Positions 1 through 8,590 of a stretch of 64,000 nucleotides of DNA are shown one piece after another (positions within the stretch are counted from its first letter, which is position 1; the number at the start of each line of letters is the position of its first letter). This DNA comes from DAOTXN01 sp034435435 (lineage in GTDB: Bacteria > Chloroflexota > Anaerolineae > S140-20), in assembly GCA_034435435.1 (NCBI GenBank), contig DAOTXN010000148.1:1-64000 (forward strand), read 5' to 3'. Below the pieces are notes generated by a model. The model did no database searches, was not told the origin of the DNA, and saw nothing but the letters and a program-made list of their open reading frames with translations. Both the position numbers and the translations under genes were made by a program.

Positions 1-42
<42 letters not shown>

Positions 43-48
43 TCCCCC

Positions 49-3000
49 TTACTGCACCATGAGCATCCCAATCTGTGCAAAATCGTCCGGCCCCAACGTT
101 TGCGGGTCGGCGTCTGACGATGGGTAATTGCTCAGCATGTCTTCCTGGGTCGGCGCGGCGTCTGCAGGCCAGGCGATGTCCAACAAACGGGTGTGGTTCG
201 TGTCGGCGGGCGCACCGCCAAAGCGCCACTGCTCGGAGGCCGGGTTCACGTCGCGGATGCGCCACACACCGCCCGCCGGAAAGCCCTCTTGTCCGGCCAG
301 GGTGACCGCGTAGGCCCAGTTCTGCGGATCGTCGCCCAGCACGCTCTTGGGCACGCGCACGGTGACTTTGCTCTGACCAGGGTCGGCCAGGATCACCATC
401 TCGGCGTCCACTTGGGTGGGCAGGCCGTCGTCGCCCACCACGTATACGCCGGGCGTCCAGCCCTCCACCCACACCGCCAAGTCCCAGGCATAGTCGGGCG
501 TCAGCGCGACGTTGCGGCCGGGCAGCAATAGCCGCGAGCCGTTTTCGGGGCCATCCTGGTCAATGTACACGTCAAAGGTCTGCACCGAGACGCCGTTGGG
601 CGAACCCCACACGTTGTCCACCGCCCCGGCCACGGTAAACTTGAACACGATGTACTCGTCGTCATAGCCGACCGAAAAGCCGGTCAGGTCGTAGACGCCG
701 GGCTGGTGCACAGCGTCGGTGGCGTAGGTGTAGCTGCCGGGACCGTGGTCGTCGCCCTCAGGGTCGGCGATTTCCAGCACGGTGGTGGTCAGCCCCAAGT
801 CGGGCACGGCCACTTTGGCCGGTCCGGCGGCGGGCAGCAGCGTCAGGTCACGGGCGGCGTCAACGGCGCCCGCGCTCAACACAGCGCGCATGCTGATCTG
901 GTCGCCGGTATCCAGCGTGCCCAGCCCGACGTAGGGGATAGATACTTCGAGCACTGCGCCCTCGGCGGCGGCAATTTCGATGGGTTGTGGGTTTTGCCAG
1001 TTCCCGTCGCCGTCGGCGCTGGATAGGTCGGCTGCTTGCAACACGCCCCCGCTCAGGACGATCTCGGCTAGGCGGGTAGCGCCAAAGCCCAACAGCGTTT
1101 CCCCCTGCCCGTAGTGGCTAAAGGGATTGGCTGCGCCGCCGCCGGGCGGCAGCAAGTACAGCCCGACGATGGCGTCTCCCAGGTCGGCCCAGGGTTGCCG
1201 GGCATCCACACGCAAGTAGAGAGTTTTGGCGTCGAAGCCAAAGCAGAAACGGTCCAATTGATCGTCGGATGAAGCCATGACGCCCCCGGCAAACAAATAG
1301 CACCCGGCAGCGTCCCACTCGCCCTCCGCGATGAGGCCGTCAATCGTGGGCGAGATCAAGCCAGTGGCCGACTGGTCGGGCGCCTGGGCTTGCAAGGGAA
1401 TCACCGGCACGTCGAGGAACAGCGGCGGCTCTTCGCCCAGCGTCAGATAGACCTGCTTGAGGGTGTTGCGGAAGGAGGCGTCGAAGGACTCGTCGTTGCC
1501 CGAGTTCTGATCGGCCCCGTACCACCAGAACCAGTCGGAGCCTTCAGCGATGTACATCTGGTCCAGGGCCTGGGCCAGCGTCTCGGGATCGGTCTGGCGG
1601 ATGCCGGTGGCGTATTTTTGAAGCATGTCGCGGGTATCGCGCAAATAGTTCCAGGCCAGGTTCTCTTCGTCTTCGCCGATCCAGGTGCTAAAGTCGTGGC
1701 TGATCCATGATCCGGCCCATAGGTTCTCAATCGTGGGTGGGTCAGGAGCGATGGCGAGAAACTCGGATGGAGTGACGGTGACGATGAGGGGGTCGTCCGA
1801 GAGTTTCTGATACAGGGTGTGCAGGAACTCTTTGCCGTCGTTTTCGTAATATTCCCAGGCGTTCTCGCCATCGAGGATCACTGTGACCAGGTGCGGGCCT
1901 TGGGCGCCGGCGGCCATCAGCCCGGCGCGGATGTCGTGGACGCGCTTGATCAAGTCGGCGGCGGCCACGTTGCCCGGCAGACCGGAGTAGGTAAAGCCGA
2001 CCTTGTCTGAGATGACGTGGTCGCGAAAGACCATGGCTACCGGAATGCCGTCGGCCCCGACCACATAGTACGGGCGATACATCTTGTCCAGCTCGACTAC
2101 CAGGTCATCGGCGGCGCGGGTAAAGCTATCCAGCCCGATGGATTTGGCCAGCACTTCTTCGTCCGAGGCCATCCATTGGATGCCCGCCCGCCCGACCATG
2201 TTGACGATGACCTGGGCGACCGAACCTTCGCCGGGCCACATGCCGCGCGGGTCAACCCCAAAGTGCTCGCGGTATAGCTCGACGCCTTTTTCCAGTTGGG
2301 CTACTGCGTCCCGGCCGTAGCGGAACGGCGGCACAGGCAAGTCGGCCGAGGGCATGGCCTGCTGGGCCTGGTTGGTGTCTATCAACAGCGGCAGGATAGG
2401 ATGGGCAAAGGGGGTCATCGTGACTTCGATCTGCCCGGCCTCTTGCAGCGCCTTGTGCAGCGGGATGACCTCGCCCAGCAGGCGCAGGTGCTCGCCCAGC
2501 ACGATTGGCTTGTCCTCTTCGGAATAATCTCGCCCCTTTTCGACCAGCGCCTTGAGCGGCTCCTCGGCCAGCCAGTCGGGATCGACCCAGGCCAGGTTGA
2601 ACAGGACTTGCAGGTCGCGGTAATCCTGCTCGGACCAGTTAGCGGCGTTCCCCCGGTCGGCGGCCAGCTCCTGGTAGCGCGGGAAGCGGGCGACGATTTT
2701 GGGATTGGTGTCGAAAAAGCGCGCTTCGATGTAGGCTTTGTCCTCGTCGGTGAGCTGGTCGGCTGGTTTTTCGGTCATCACCCAGGGCAGGTCTCTGGCT
2801 CCAGCCACCAGGTCGTCGATCTGGCGGATGAGACTGGGAGTCAGGTTAAAGGTAACGTGGACGTTGGGGTATTGCTGGAGGATGGCGGCCATGTCCACAT
2901 AGTCTTTGGCGGCGTGGTTGCGCACCCAGGGCTTGTCATAGATGCCGGTGGCGGGGTCTTTGTAATAGACCGGCTGGTGCTGGTGCCAGATGATGGAGAG

Positions 3001-3294
3001 AAAGATAGGTTCCTCGGTGGGTTGCGTCGTTGGTCCGGGTGTGGGCGTGGCGCATTCGGTGCCGCAACCGCCAAGGCACTCGCCCGGACAATAATAGACC
3101 TCATCTGGCCCGCACGCCGGCGGCGTGCAAACGACATAAGGGGTATCGGTGGGGGGCGCGGTCTCGGTCGGGGTTGGGGATGACGTCGCCGTGTGGGTAG
3201 GGGGTGGGGGTGGGACGGTGGCAGTGGGTTGGGTCTTTTTGCAGGCGGATAGGATGAGAGACAGGACGATTAACAAATAGATGATCTTGCGCAT
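49..3294 (-). CDS. Glycoside hydrolase family 57 lipoprotein with C-terminal beta-domain
   Basis: This is a large (about 1081 aa) exported enzyme predicted to act on alpha-glucans at the cell surface. The start chosen (ATG at 3294) follows a strong Shine-Dalgarno (AAGGAGAGG) and begins a lipoprotein signal peptide with lipobox LSAC (Cys18); an upstream in-frame ATG at 3375 has no such support. A Thr/Pro-rich linker and a short Cys-rich stretch follow. The GH57 barrel begins near residue 95 (SIIWHQHQPVYY). The GMWPGEGSV segment should carry the nucleophile Glu, FRDHVISDKVGF the acid/base Asp, and ILDGENAWEYY is another family motif. The last third resembles the glucodextranase-type C-terminal beta domain often attached to such enzymes. 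Substrate (amylopullulanase-like or other) cannot be told from sequence alone. Confidence 0.88.
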   Translation of the reverse strand: MRKIIYLLIVLSLILSACKKTQPTATVPPPPPTHTATSSPTPTETAPPTDTPYVVCTPPACGPDEVYYCPGECLGGCGTECATPTPGPTTQPTEEPIFLSIIWHQHQPVYYKDPATGIYDKPWVRNHAAKDYVDMAAILQQYPNVHVTFNLTPSLIRQIDDLVAGARDLPWVMTEKPADQLTDEDKAYIEARFFDTNPKIVARFPRYQELAADRGNAANWSEQDYRDLQVLFNLAWVDPDWLAEEPLKALVEKGRDYSEEDKPIVLGEHLRLLGEVIPLHKALQEAGQIEVTMTPFAHPILPLLIDTNQAQQAMPSADLPVPPFRYGRDAVAQLEKGVELYREHFGVDPRGMWPGEGSVAQVIVNMVGRAGIQWMASDEEVLAKSIGLDSFTRAADDLVVELDKMYRPYYVVGADGIPVAMVFRDHVISDKVGFTYSGLPGNVAAADLIKRVHDIRAGLMAAGAQGPHLVTVILDGENAWEYYENDGKEFLHTLYQKLSDDPLIVTVTPSEFLAIAPDPPTIENLWAGSWISHDFSTWIGEDEENLAWNYLRDTRDMLQKYATGIRQTDPETLAQALDQMYIAEGSDWFWWYGADQNSGNDESFDASFRNTLKQVYLTLGEEPPLFLDVPVIPLQAQAPDQSATGLISPTIDGLIAEGEWDAAGCYLFAGGVMASSDDQLDRFCFGFDAKTLYLRVDARQPWADLGDAIVGLYLLPPGGGAANPFSHYGQGETLLGFGATRLAEIVLSGGVLQAADLSSADGDGNWQNPQPIEIAAAEGAVLEVSIPYVGLGTLDTGDQISMRAVLSAGAVDAARDLTLLPAAGPAKVAVPDLGLTTTVLEIADPEGDDHGPGSYTYATDAVHQPGVYDLTGFSVGYDDEYIVFKFTVAGAVDNVWGSPNGVSVQTFDVYIDQDGPENGSRLLLPGRNVALTPDYAWDLAVWVEGWTPGVYVVGDDGLPTQVDAEMVILADPGQSKVTVRVPKSVLGDDPQNWAYAVTLAGQEGFPAGGVWRIRDVNPASEQWRFGGAPADTNHTRLLDIAWPADAAPTQEDMLSNYPSSDADPQTLGPDDFAQIGMLMVQ

Positions 3295-3437
3295 TCTTCC
3301 TCTCCTTGTTTTGATGACCAACAGCGGGATCCATGACCCCGCCTGAGCACAAACAACAACAGACGAGCCGGTCAATGGTCATCCAGGGCATCTTTTTCCT
3401 CTCCAGCTCCAATCGCCGCGTCAACCTGTGCCCCTGC

Positions 3438-3644
3438 CTAACGGCGGATGACCATTACAAGGTCTGTCGCGTCTGCAAGTGCGATCAATTCGATGTCCAT
3501 ATCGTCGTACCCGAACGTGACGGCAAAGGGATTCAACCAACGCAGTTGGTCGTCCGAGAGCGGCAGCGCGATGTTTTGAGTGCGAAGCAGGTGCGCCAGT
3601 TTAGTCAAATCCACTGCTTGTTGCAGCGCTTGTTCGTCAATCAT
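3438..3644 (-). CDS. Small HEPN-domain-like protein, probably a fragment
   Basis: A 68 aa product from ATG 3644, preceded by GGAG at good spacing (a GTG at 3659 is the alternative). The string TKLAHLLRTQNIALP followed by LNPFAVTFGYDDM resembles the C-terminal half of HEPN domain proteins, in which a helix is followed by an 'L..YAV..RY' motif. The N-terminal helices of a full HEPN domain, and any partner nucleotidyltransferase, are missing here. It is either a decayed toxin-antitoxin component or a short orphan. Similarity is judged by eye only. Confidence 0.4.
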   Translation of the reverse strand: MIDEQALQQAVDLTKLAHLLRTQNIALPLSDDQLRWLNPFAVTFGYDDMDIELIALADATDLVMVIRR

Positions 3645-3704
3645 CAGTACGTACTCCACTGAAATCGGTCTCTATCATACTCTGATTAAAAAACATTGTC
3701 CAGG

Positions 3705-4463
3705 TCAGGCCGTTTTCTCCAGCCTCCGCCCCGTCAGCAGGCTGACCAATCCTTTGAGCAGCCACAAAACCACCACAAACAACACGTCCACGAACAGTGT
3801 GATGCCAAAGGCGACCACGAGCAGGCTCAGGCCGGTTTCCAGCGGTTCGGCCAGCGCGGCCAGCAGGTCGGGTCCGCGCCCGGCGAGCACGACTGCGCCG
3901 GCAATCAGCCCGCCAAAAGCCAGCATAGGCCATAACGCATCGCGGTCCGATGCGCTGGGCAGCATGGCGTTGCTGATCGCCAGGAGTAAATAAATCCAGA
4001 TACCGGCGTCGTTCACCCGCAAGGCAGCCCGGATGGCGTCGATCATCGCCTGGGCGTCGCTGTGGCCGGCGGCCTGAATCACCGCGCCGACCTCAAAAAT
4101 ACGGTGGCCGATGAGAATGATAGCCGTGCTGCCCAACAGGAATGGCGCCAAGCCGATGAGCAGGCCCCGCAGCGGGTCGGGCCTGTCCATCACCACGGCG
4201 CCCATCTGGATTTTCTGGCCCTGCACGTGAGGGCGCAGCGATACCTGGCGCACACGCACACCCAGCAGCAGCGCCGCCAGGTAGTGACTCAGCTCGTGCA
4301 GCGCCACGCCCGGCAGCAAGAGAATCTGGAACAACAGCACGGCTGCCGTCACGTGACCGGTGAGCAGAAAAAACAGCCCTTGCAACCCTTCGTGGACCTG
4401 CCGCACCAGCCACAACAGCGGCAGCAGCAACGCCAGCGTCCAAAAAACCAATTCCCAGTTCAT
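3705..4463 (-). CDS. Polytopic membrane protein with HExxH motif (M50-like)
   Basis: About 252 aa with roughly six hydrophobic segments. A HELSH motif in the second or third membrane segment (GVALHELSHYLAALLLGV) is the zinc-binding signature of site-2-protease-like M50 peptidases, and many related bacterial membrane proteins of unknown role share it. No clear second-ligand motif (NxxPxxxLDGG) is visible, so proteolysis is not assured. The start is ATG 4463, about 44 nt from the tpiA stop on the same strand, so it is probably co-transcribed downstream of tpiA. There is no Shine-Dalgarno; the spacer carries a degenerate GTCATTCG repeat. Confidence 0.6.
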   Translation of the reverse strand: MNWELVFWTLALLLPLLWLVRQVHEGLQGLFFLLTGHVTAAVLLFQILLLPGVALHELSHYLAALLLGVRVRQVSLRPHVQGQKIQMGAVVMDRPDPLRGLLIGLAPFLLGSTAIILIGHRIFEVGAVIQAAGHSDAQAMIDAIRAALRVNDAGIWIYLLLAISNAMLPSASDRDALWPMLAFGGLIAGAVVLAGRGPDLLAALAEPLETGLSLLVVAFGITLFVDVLFVVVLWLLKGLVSLLTGRRLEKTA

Positions 4464-4496
4464 AAGCGAATAGCGAATGACGAGGGGCGAGAGGCG
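4464..4496. repeat. GTCATTCGTC-family intergenic repeat (degenerate)
   Basis: The spacer between tpiA and the HExxH membrane gene contains AGCGAATAGCGAATGACGAG. It is related to the longer arrays at 20371-20418, 29985-30037 and 56550-56580. Confidence 0.5.
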
Positions 4497-4506
4497 TTCC
4501 CCCCGT

Positions 4507-5283
4507 CTACCTGCTCTTCGCCTCGATGGCGCCGCGCACGATGGCGGCGAAACTGTCGGCCTTGAGGCACGCGCCGCCGACCAGCGCGCCGTCAATTTCG
4601 GGCTGGCTCATAAACTCGTGGATGTTATCCGGCTTGACGCTGCCGCCGTACTGGATGCGCACCTGCTCTGCCACCGCGTCGCCGTGCAACTCGGCCAGCA
4701 CACGCCGCACGGCGGCGGCGATAATAGTGTTGGCCCCGTCCCCGGTGGCTGGTACACCCGTGCCAATGGCCCAAATCGGCTCGTAAGCAAAAACTAAACG
4801 GGTCACTTGTTCGACGCTGATGCTTTGTAGCGCGGCGCGCACCTGCCCCCCCACGAACGTCACCGTCTCGCCGCGCTGATTCTGCGCCAGGTTCTCGCCC
4901 ACGCAGACGATAGGCGTCAGGCCGTGAGCCAGGGCGGCGTGAATCTTGCGATTCACGCCTGCGTCGGTCTCGCCAAAAAACTGTCGCCGTTCCGAATGAC
5001 CGAGGATGACGTACTGGCACATCTCTTTGAGCATCAGGGGCGACACCTCGCCGGTGAACGCGCCCTGCGGCTCCCAGTACATATTTTGCGCCCCCAGGCC
5101 GATGGGCGAGCTGCCGATGGCCTGGCGAACGGTCGCCAGCGCGGTAAAGGGTGGGCATATCACCACCTCCGCGCTGGAATGATCAACATCGCTCAATTCT
5201 GTTTTCAGGCCATCTACCAGAGCAACCGCTTCGGCGAGAGTTTTGTACATTTTCCAGTTTCCGGCCAGTATGGGTTTACGCAT
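4507..5283 (-). CDS. tpiA: Triosephosphate isomerase
   Basis: The product (258 aa, usual length) interconverts dihydroxyacetone phosphate and glyceraldehyde 3-phosphate in the cytoplasm. All catalytic landmarks are visible: AGNWKM (Lys11), the electrophilic His in VILGHSERRQFFGE, the catalytic Glu in AYEPIWAIGTG, the phosphate-gripping loop after it, and YGGSVKPDN near the C-terminus. The start is ATG 5283, preceded by AGGAGG. An in-frame open extension upstream to 5439 comes from the adjacent palindromic element and is not part of the gene. Confidence 0.97.
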   Translation of the reverse strand: MRKPILAGNWKMYKTLAEAVALVDGLKTELSDVDHSSAEVVICPPFTALATVRQAIGSSPIGLGAQNMYWEPQGAFTGEVSPLMLKEMCQYVILGHSERRQFFGETDAGVNRKIHAALAHGLTPIVCVGENLAQNQRGETVTFVGGQVRAALQSISVEQVTRLVFAYEPIWAIGTGVPATGDGANTIIAAAVRRVLAELHGDAVAEQVRIQYGGSVKPDNIHEFMSQPEIDGALVGGACLKADSFAAIVRGAIEAKSR

Positions 5284-5317
5284 CGCGCCTCCTCTTTTTG
5301 AAATCATTAACAGCTCT

Positions 5318-5506
5318 AACCACCAAGTCACCAAGACACTAGGATTTTTCAAAGAACGACTAGCGGCCTGTCGGAGAACCCTGTAATATAGGGCCTTGTG
5401 CCCGTTTTTGCTCGTTTTGTGCCTATTTTGAACGCCCACAAGGGGCTAAATTACGTCTCTCCGACAGACTGCTAGAGATTCTTTGTGTCTTCGTCTTGGT
5501 GGTGTA
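5318..5506. repeat. CACCAAGACACCAAG palindromic repeat, split by the CTAG element
   Basis: The left half (ACCACCAAGTCACCAAGACAC, ending AAAGAA near 5355) and the right half at 5476-5506 (TTCTTTGTGTCTTCG, then TCTTGGTGGTG) are inverted copies of one another. The 116 bp CTAG element lies between them. A second, undisturbed copy of this palindrome is at 7329-7433. This is best read as a nested insertion. Confidence 0.65.
5360..5475 (-). repeat. CTAG-ended palindromic element, copy 1 (116 bp)
   Basis: The termini are CTAGCGGCCTGTCGGAGAA and, inverted, CTAGCAGTCTGTCGGAGAG, giving imperfect terminal inverted repeats of about 18 bp. The interior is also largely self-complementary (CAAGGGGC against GGGCCTTG arms). 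Read on the minus strand it lies 31 nt after the stop of the downstream-facing kinase gene (5507-7201), with the GAGACG end facing that gene, as in copies 2-4. There is no coding capacity, so it is MITE- or REP-like. Confidence 0.85.
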
Positions 5507-7201
5507 TCATGGGCTGGTAGCAGGTTCCGCTTGATCCATTCGATCCAGGAAAAATTGGACGCGCGCCTTCAAGAACGGCGACGCGCGGGGTGACTGCTGG
5601 GCGCGCTCCAGAGCGATGCGCGCCTGTCGCAGGCGTCCGGCCTTCCAATGTAGCACACCCTGCGCAAAATGAGCTTCGGGTAATTCCGCATCTAACTTGA
5701 ACGCCACATCAACTTCTGCCTGCGCGCCATCCAGATCGTCCTTTTGAGTAGACAAATAGACGCTCATGTAGGCATGGGGGGCGGGCATGTCGGGGGCGTT
5801 TTTGAGCAGCCAGTGGATTTCCCCCACGGCCTCATCCCAATTGTCGCCGGCTATCAGCGCCTGCGCCAGGCTTAAATGGAGCTCGGGATGATCCGGCTTG
5901 ACGTCCAGGCCGCGTTGCAGCACTTCAACGGCCTGGTCCCAATCGCCTCGCTGGGCCAGCAGTTGCGCCGCCTCGATGTAGGCTTCCGTGATATGGCGGT
6001 CCTGGGCGACCGTTTCGGCATATTCGGCCAGCGCCCCGTCAACGTTGCCTTCGGCGGCCAGTCTCCGGGCCTCTTCCAGATGCACCAGTGGGGCCTGAGG
6101 CGGCAAAGGCGGCGTCGGCTCCTCGACCGCCGGACCGGTTGGCGCCTGGGTTGGCGGATTATTGACCACGGTTGCCGGGGATGGCTCGTCGCCGCGCCCA
6201 GAGAGCAATAAAACGGCAACGACCGCCGCTGCGGCCAGCGCTGCCAGACCGCCCAGGGCCAGCACCCAGCCTCGTTTTTTGTTTCGCGGGGTTTCTTTGG
6301 CGCTGACCGGTCGAGGTTCGGGCGCACTGACCGGCGGCGCTGCCGGCGCAGGGCGCGCCGGTGGCGCCAGCGCCGCGCCGGTGACGGCATCTTGCACCGC
6401 CGCCGCCAGGTCCAACGCCGAATCGTAGCGGTCGGCCGGCTCTTTGGCCATGGCCTTGAGCAACACCCGCTCCAACGCCGCAGGCAAGTTGGGGTTGACC
6501 GCCGTAGGCAGCGGCAGCGGTGTGTAGATGTGGTCGTGAATCACCGCAAAGGGTGTATCCGACTGGAACGGCACCCGTCCGGTGAGCAGCTCGTACAGCA
6601 CGACGCCAAAGGAATAAATGTCGGTGCGGGCGTCCAGCTCGCTCTTGCCGATGGCCTGTTCGGGCGAGATGTAATACGGCGTGCCCACCAGCGCGTCGCG
6701 GGTGAGCGACGACTCGCCCGCCTGCACAATGCGCGCCAGACCAAAATCGGTCAAAAAGACCTTGCCCTCGGCGGTCAGCAGCACGTTGCTGGGCTTGATG
6801 TCGCGGTGCAGCACCCCCTGCGCGTGGGCGTAGGTCAGCGCCTCGCCCATCGGGCGCGCCACGTCCAGAATCTCGGGCAAAGTGAGCTGCCCGCGCTGCA
6901 AGCGGGCCTTGAGCGTTTCGCCCTCCACGAAACGCATTACCAGATAGGGCGAGCCTTCGTGCTCGGCATAGTCGTACACCGGCACGATGTGGGGATGTTC
7001 CAGGCGGGCGACGACGCGCGCCTCGCGCTGAAAGCGGGCCAAAAAGCCGGCGTCGCCCTTGAAAGCCGGGTGCATCACCTTGATGGCGACGTAACGGTCC
7101 AGGGCGGCGTGATAGGCCTTGTACACGGTGGCCATGCCGCCGCTGCCCAGTTGCTCGACGATGCGATACGCGCCGACGGTTTGTCCTGCGGTGAAACTCA
7201 T
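5507..7201 (-). CDS. Membrane-anchored Ser/Thr protein kinase with extracytoplasmic TPRs
   Basis: A 564 aa receptor-type (PknB-like) kinase. The kinase domain spans residues 1-270: glycine loop GSGGMATVYKAY, catalytic Lys in YVAIKVM, HRDIKPSNVLL catalytic loop, DFGLAR, GTPYYISPEQ and DIYSFGVVLYELLTGR. A Pro/Ala-rich juxtamembrane linker leads to one transmembrane helix near residues 310-335. Outside lies a low-complexity Thr/Pro linker, then three or four TPR-type repeats (about 375-555). ATG 7201 follows GAGGAG. It probably phosphorylates cytosolic or division/cell-wall targets. The TPR sensor differs from the usual PASTA modules, so the ligand is unknown. Confidence 0.93.
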   Translation of the reverse strand: MSFTAGQTVGAYRIVEQLGSGGMATVYKAYHAALDRYVAIKVMHPAFKGDAGFLARFQREARVVARLEHPHIVPVYDYAEHEGSPYLVMRFVEGETLKARLQRGQLTLPEILDVARPMGEALTYAHAQGVLHRDIKPSNVLLTAEGKVFLTDFGLARIVQAGESSLTRDALVGTPYYISPEQAIGKSELDARTDIYSFGVVLYELLTGRVPFQSDTPFAVIHDHIYTPLPLPTAVNPNLPAALERVLLKAMAKEPADRYDSALDLAAAVQDAVTGAALAPPARPAPAAPPVSAPEPRPVSAKETPRNKKRGWVLALGGLAALAAAAVVAVLLLSGRGDEPSPATVVNNPPTQAPTGPAVEEPTPPLPPQAPLVHLEEARRLAAEGNVDGALAEYAETVAQDRHITEAYIEAAQLLAQRGDWDQAVEVLQRGLDVKPDHPELHLSLAQALIAGDNWDEAVGEIHWLLKNAPDMPAPHAYMSVYLSTQKDDLDGAQAEVDVAFKLDAELPEAHFAQGVLHWKAGRLRQARIALERAQQSPRASPFLKARVQFFLDRMDQAEPATSP

Positions 7202-7328
7202 GGCATGACTCCTCTCGTTTCTGGATCGAGACCGACCCCATTATAGCAGCGAGTGGTCAAGCGCACAATAACGGATTGTAAAGAAAAGGTAAAACCGTAT
7301 TTTGGTGTAACTGCCAGACAAAATAGGC

Positions 7329-7433
7329 TTTACCACCAAGACACCAAGGCACGAAGGTTCTGGAAGACACAAAGGCTTTACAGGGTAAGTCATTGGCTCG
7401 TTTTTCTTTGTGTCTTGGGGCCTTGGTGGTAAA
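7329..7433. repeat. CACCAAGACACCAAGGCAC inverted-repeat element
   Basis: Between the kinase start (7201) and the sortase start (7524), TTTACCACCAAGACACCAAG is mirrored by CTTGGGGCCTTGGTGGTAAA about 105 bp away. Inner arms CACGAAGG/CTTTGTGTC also match. It is a non-coding palindrome of the same family as 5318-5506. The rest of this 322-base gap shows nothing else. Confidence 0.75.
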
Positions 7434-7523
7434 AAAGATACTGACCTGAGCAGTTACATTTTGGTAACGCAAAGGTAATCAAATCGTAACCCGCCCCGGC
7501 GACGCTTGCGCTAAAATAGGCCT

Positions 7524-8507
7524 ATGTCGTCAGCGGCTCTGGCGTGGAAAGAAGATACGAGCACCGATGGTGTGTTGGAAAAGCAACTGGAAAGGTTGTT
7601 TTCCGACGTTACGGTTTGGGATGCCACAGGTGCGACTGGCAGGGCAACTCATACGCTTCGCCTCTGGTGGGCTATCGCAGCGGTGGGTGTGGCGATGGGC
7701 GTTGCCCTGCTGACCATTCCACGGGTGGCCGCCTGGGAAGAGGTGTCCGGGCGGTCTTTCTCGCCGCCTATCAGCACAGCGCCGCTCGACTCTCCCGCGG
7801 GGTCGCACCTGGCCCCCCCGACCGCGACCCTCACACCGGCGCCTTCTCTCGCGCCAGACACGCCAACTCTGCTCCCGACGTCCTCTCCTACCTCCCAGCC
7901 TGCCACCCCGCTCTCTACCCCGACGCTAACTGCGACGCTCGCTCCTACTCTGCTCCCCACATCCACGCCAGATTCGACCGTGACGCCGTCTCTTCAACCC
8001 ACACAGGCCGTGCAAGATCAGACCGTTCCGACAGCGGCCGCGACTGCATCGTTATCCCGATTGGTTATTCCCGCCATCGGGCTGGATGTGCCCATCGTCA
8101 GTGTGGGCATTGTGACCCTGGAAGTTGACGGCCAGCCTGTGCAAACCTGGGACGTGCCGCGCTGGCGCGCCGTGGGCTGGCACCAATCGTCGGTGTTGCC
8201 CGGCCAGGTTGGCAACACCGTGCTTAACGGGCATCAAAGTGGCTATGGCGGGGTCTTTCAAAGCCTGGAGCGGCTCCAGCCTGGCGACGAAATCACTCTT
8301 TACGCCGGCGACGCGGAATACCGCTACCGCATCGTCGAGCGCCATCTCTTGGAAGAAGCGGGCCAACCCCTGGCCGTGCGCGCTGAAAACGCCCGCTGGA
8401 TTCTGCCCACCGCCGACGAGCGCCTCACGCTCGTCACCTGCGCCCCCGACGCAAGCACCACCCATCGTCTCGTCATCGTGGCCCTGCCGCTGACCACTAA
8501 CCGCTGA
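7524..8507 (+). CDS. Sortase family transpeptidase
   Basis: A 327 aa protein with a short cytoplasmic N-terminus, one membrane anchor (about residues 48-68), a long Thr/Pro/Ser-rich stalk (80-175) and a C-terminal sortase domain. The catalytic His is in TVLNGHQSGYGGVF (near 235), the catalytic Cys in LTLVTCAPD (near 304), and the partner Arg in THRLVIVAL. The layout fits class D/E-type sortases that anchor sorted proteins or crosslink surface polymers. No LPxTG-type substrate gene lies next to it. The Shine-Dalgarno is weak. Confidence 0.85.
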   Translation: MSSAALAWKEDTSTDGVLEKQLERLFSDVTVWDATGATGRATHTLRLWWAIAAVGVAMGVALLTIPRVAAWEEVSGRSFSPPISTAPLDSPAGSHLAPPTATLTPAPSLAPDTPTLLPTSSPTSQPATPLSTPTLTATLAPTLLPTSTPDSTVTPSLQPTQAVQDQTVPTAAATASLSRLVIPAIGLDVPIVSVGIVTLEVDGQPVQTWDVPRWRAVGWHQSSVLPGQVGNTVLNGHQSGYGGVFQSLERLQPGDEITLYAGDAEYRYRIVERHLLEEAGQPLAVRAENARWILPTADERLTLVTCAPDASTTHRLVIVALPLTTNR

Positions 8508-8590
8508 CCGCCGACAGTCCGCTGGCGTAAAGGACCCAGGTAGAGTAAAATAAACCGCAGTATATTACTTTTCACCGCGCGAGGAGGTTT

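Noticed and set aside
2296..3183. Long plus-strand frame opposite the GH57 gene
   Set aside because: Antisense shadow produced by high GC; His/Gly/Arg-rich composition and no domain, while the opposite strand is clearly GH57.
5360..5475. Complete insertion sequence
   Set aside because: At 95-117 bp with no transposase; only a MITE- or REP-like element can be supported.
6392..7246. 284-codon plus-strand frame over the Ser/Thr kinase
   Set aside because: Mirrors kinase codons; low-complexity composition and no ribosome site.
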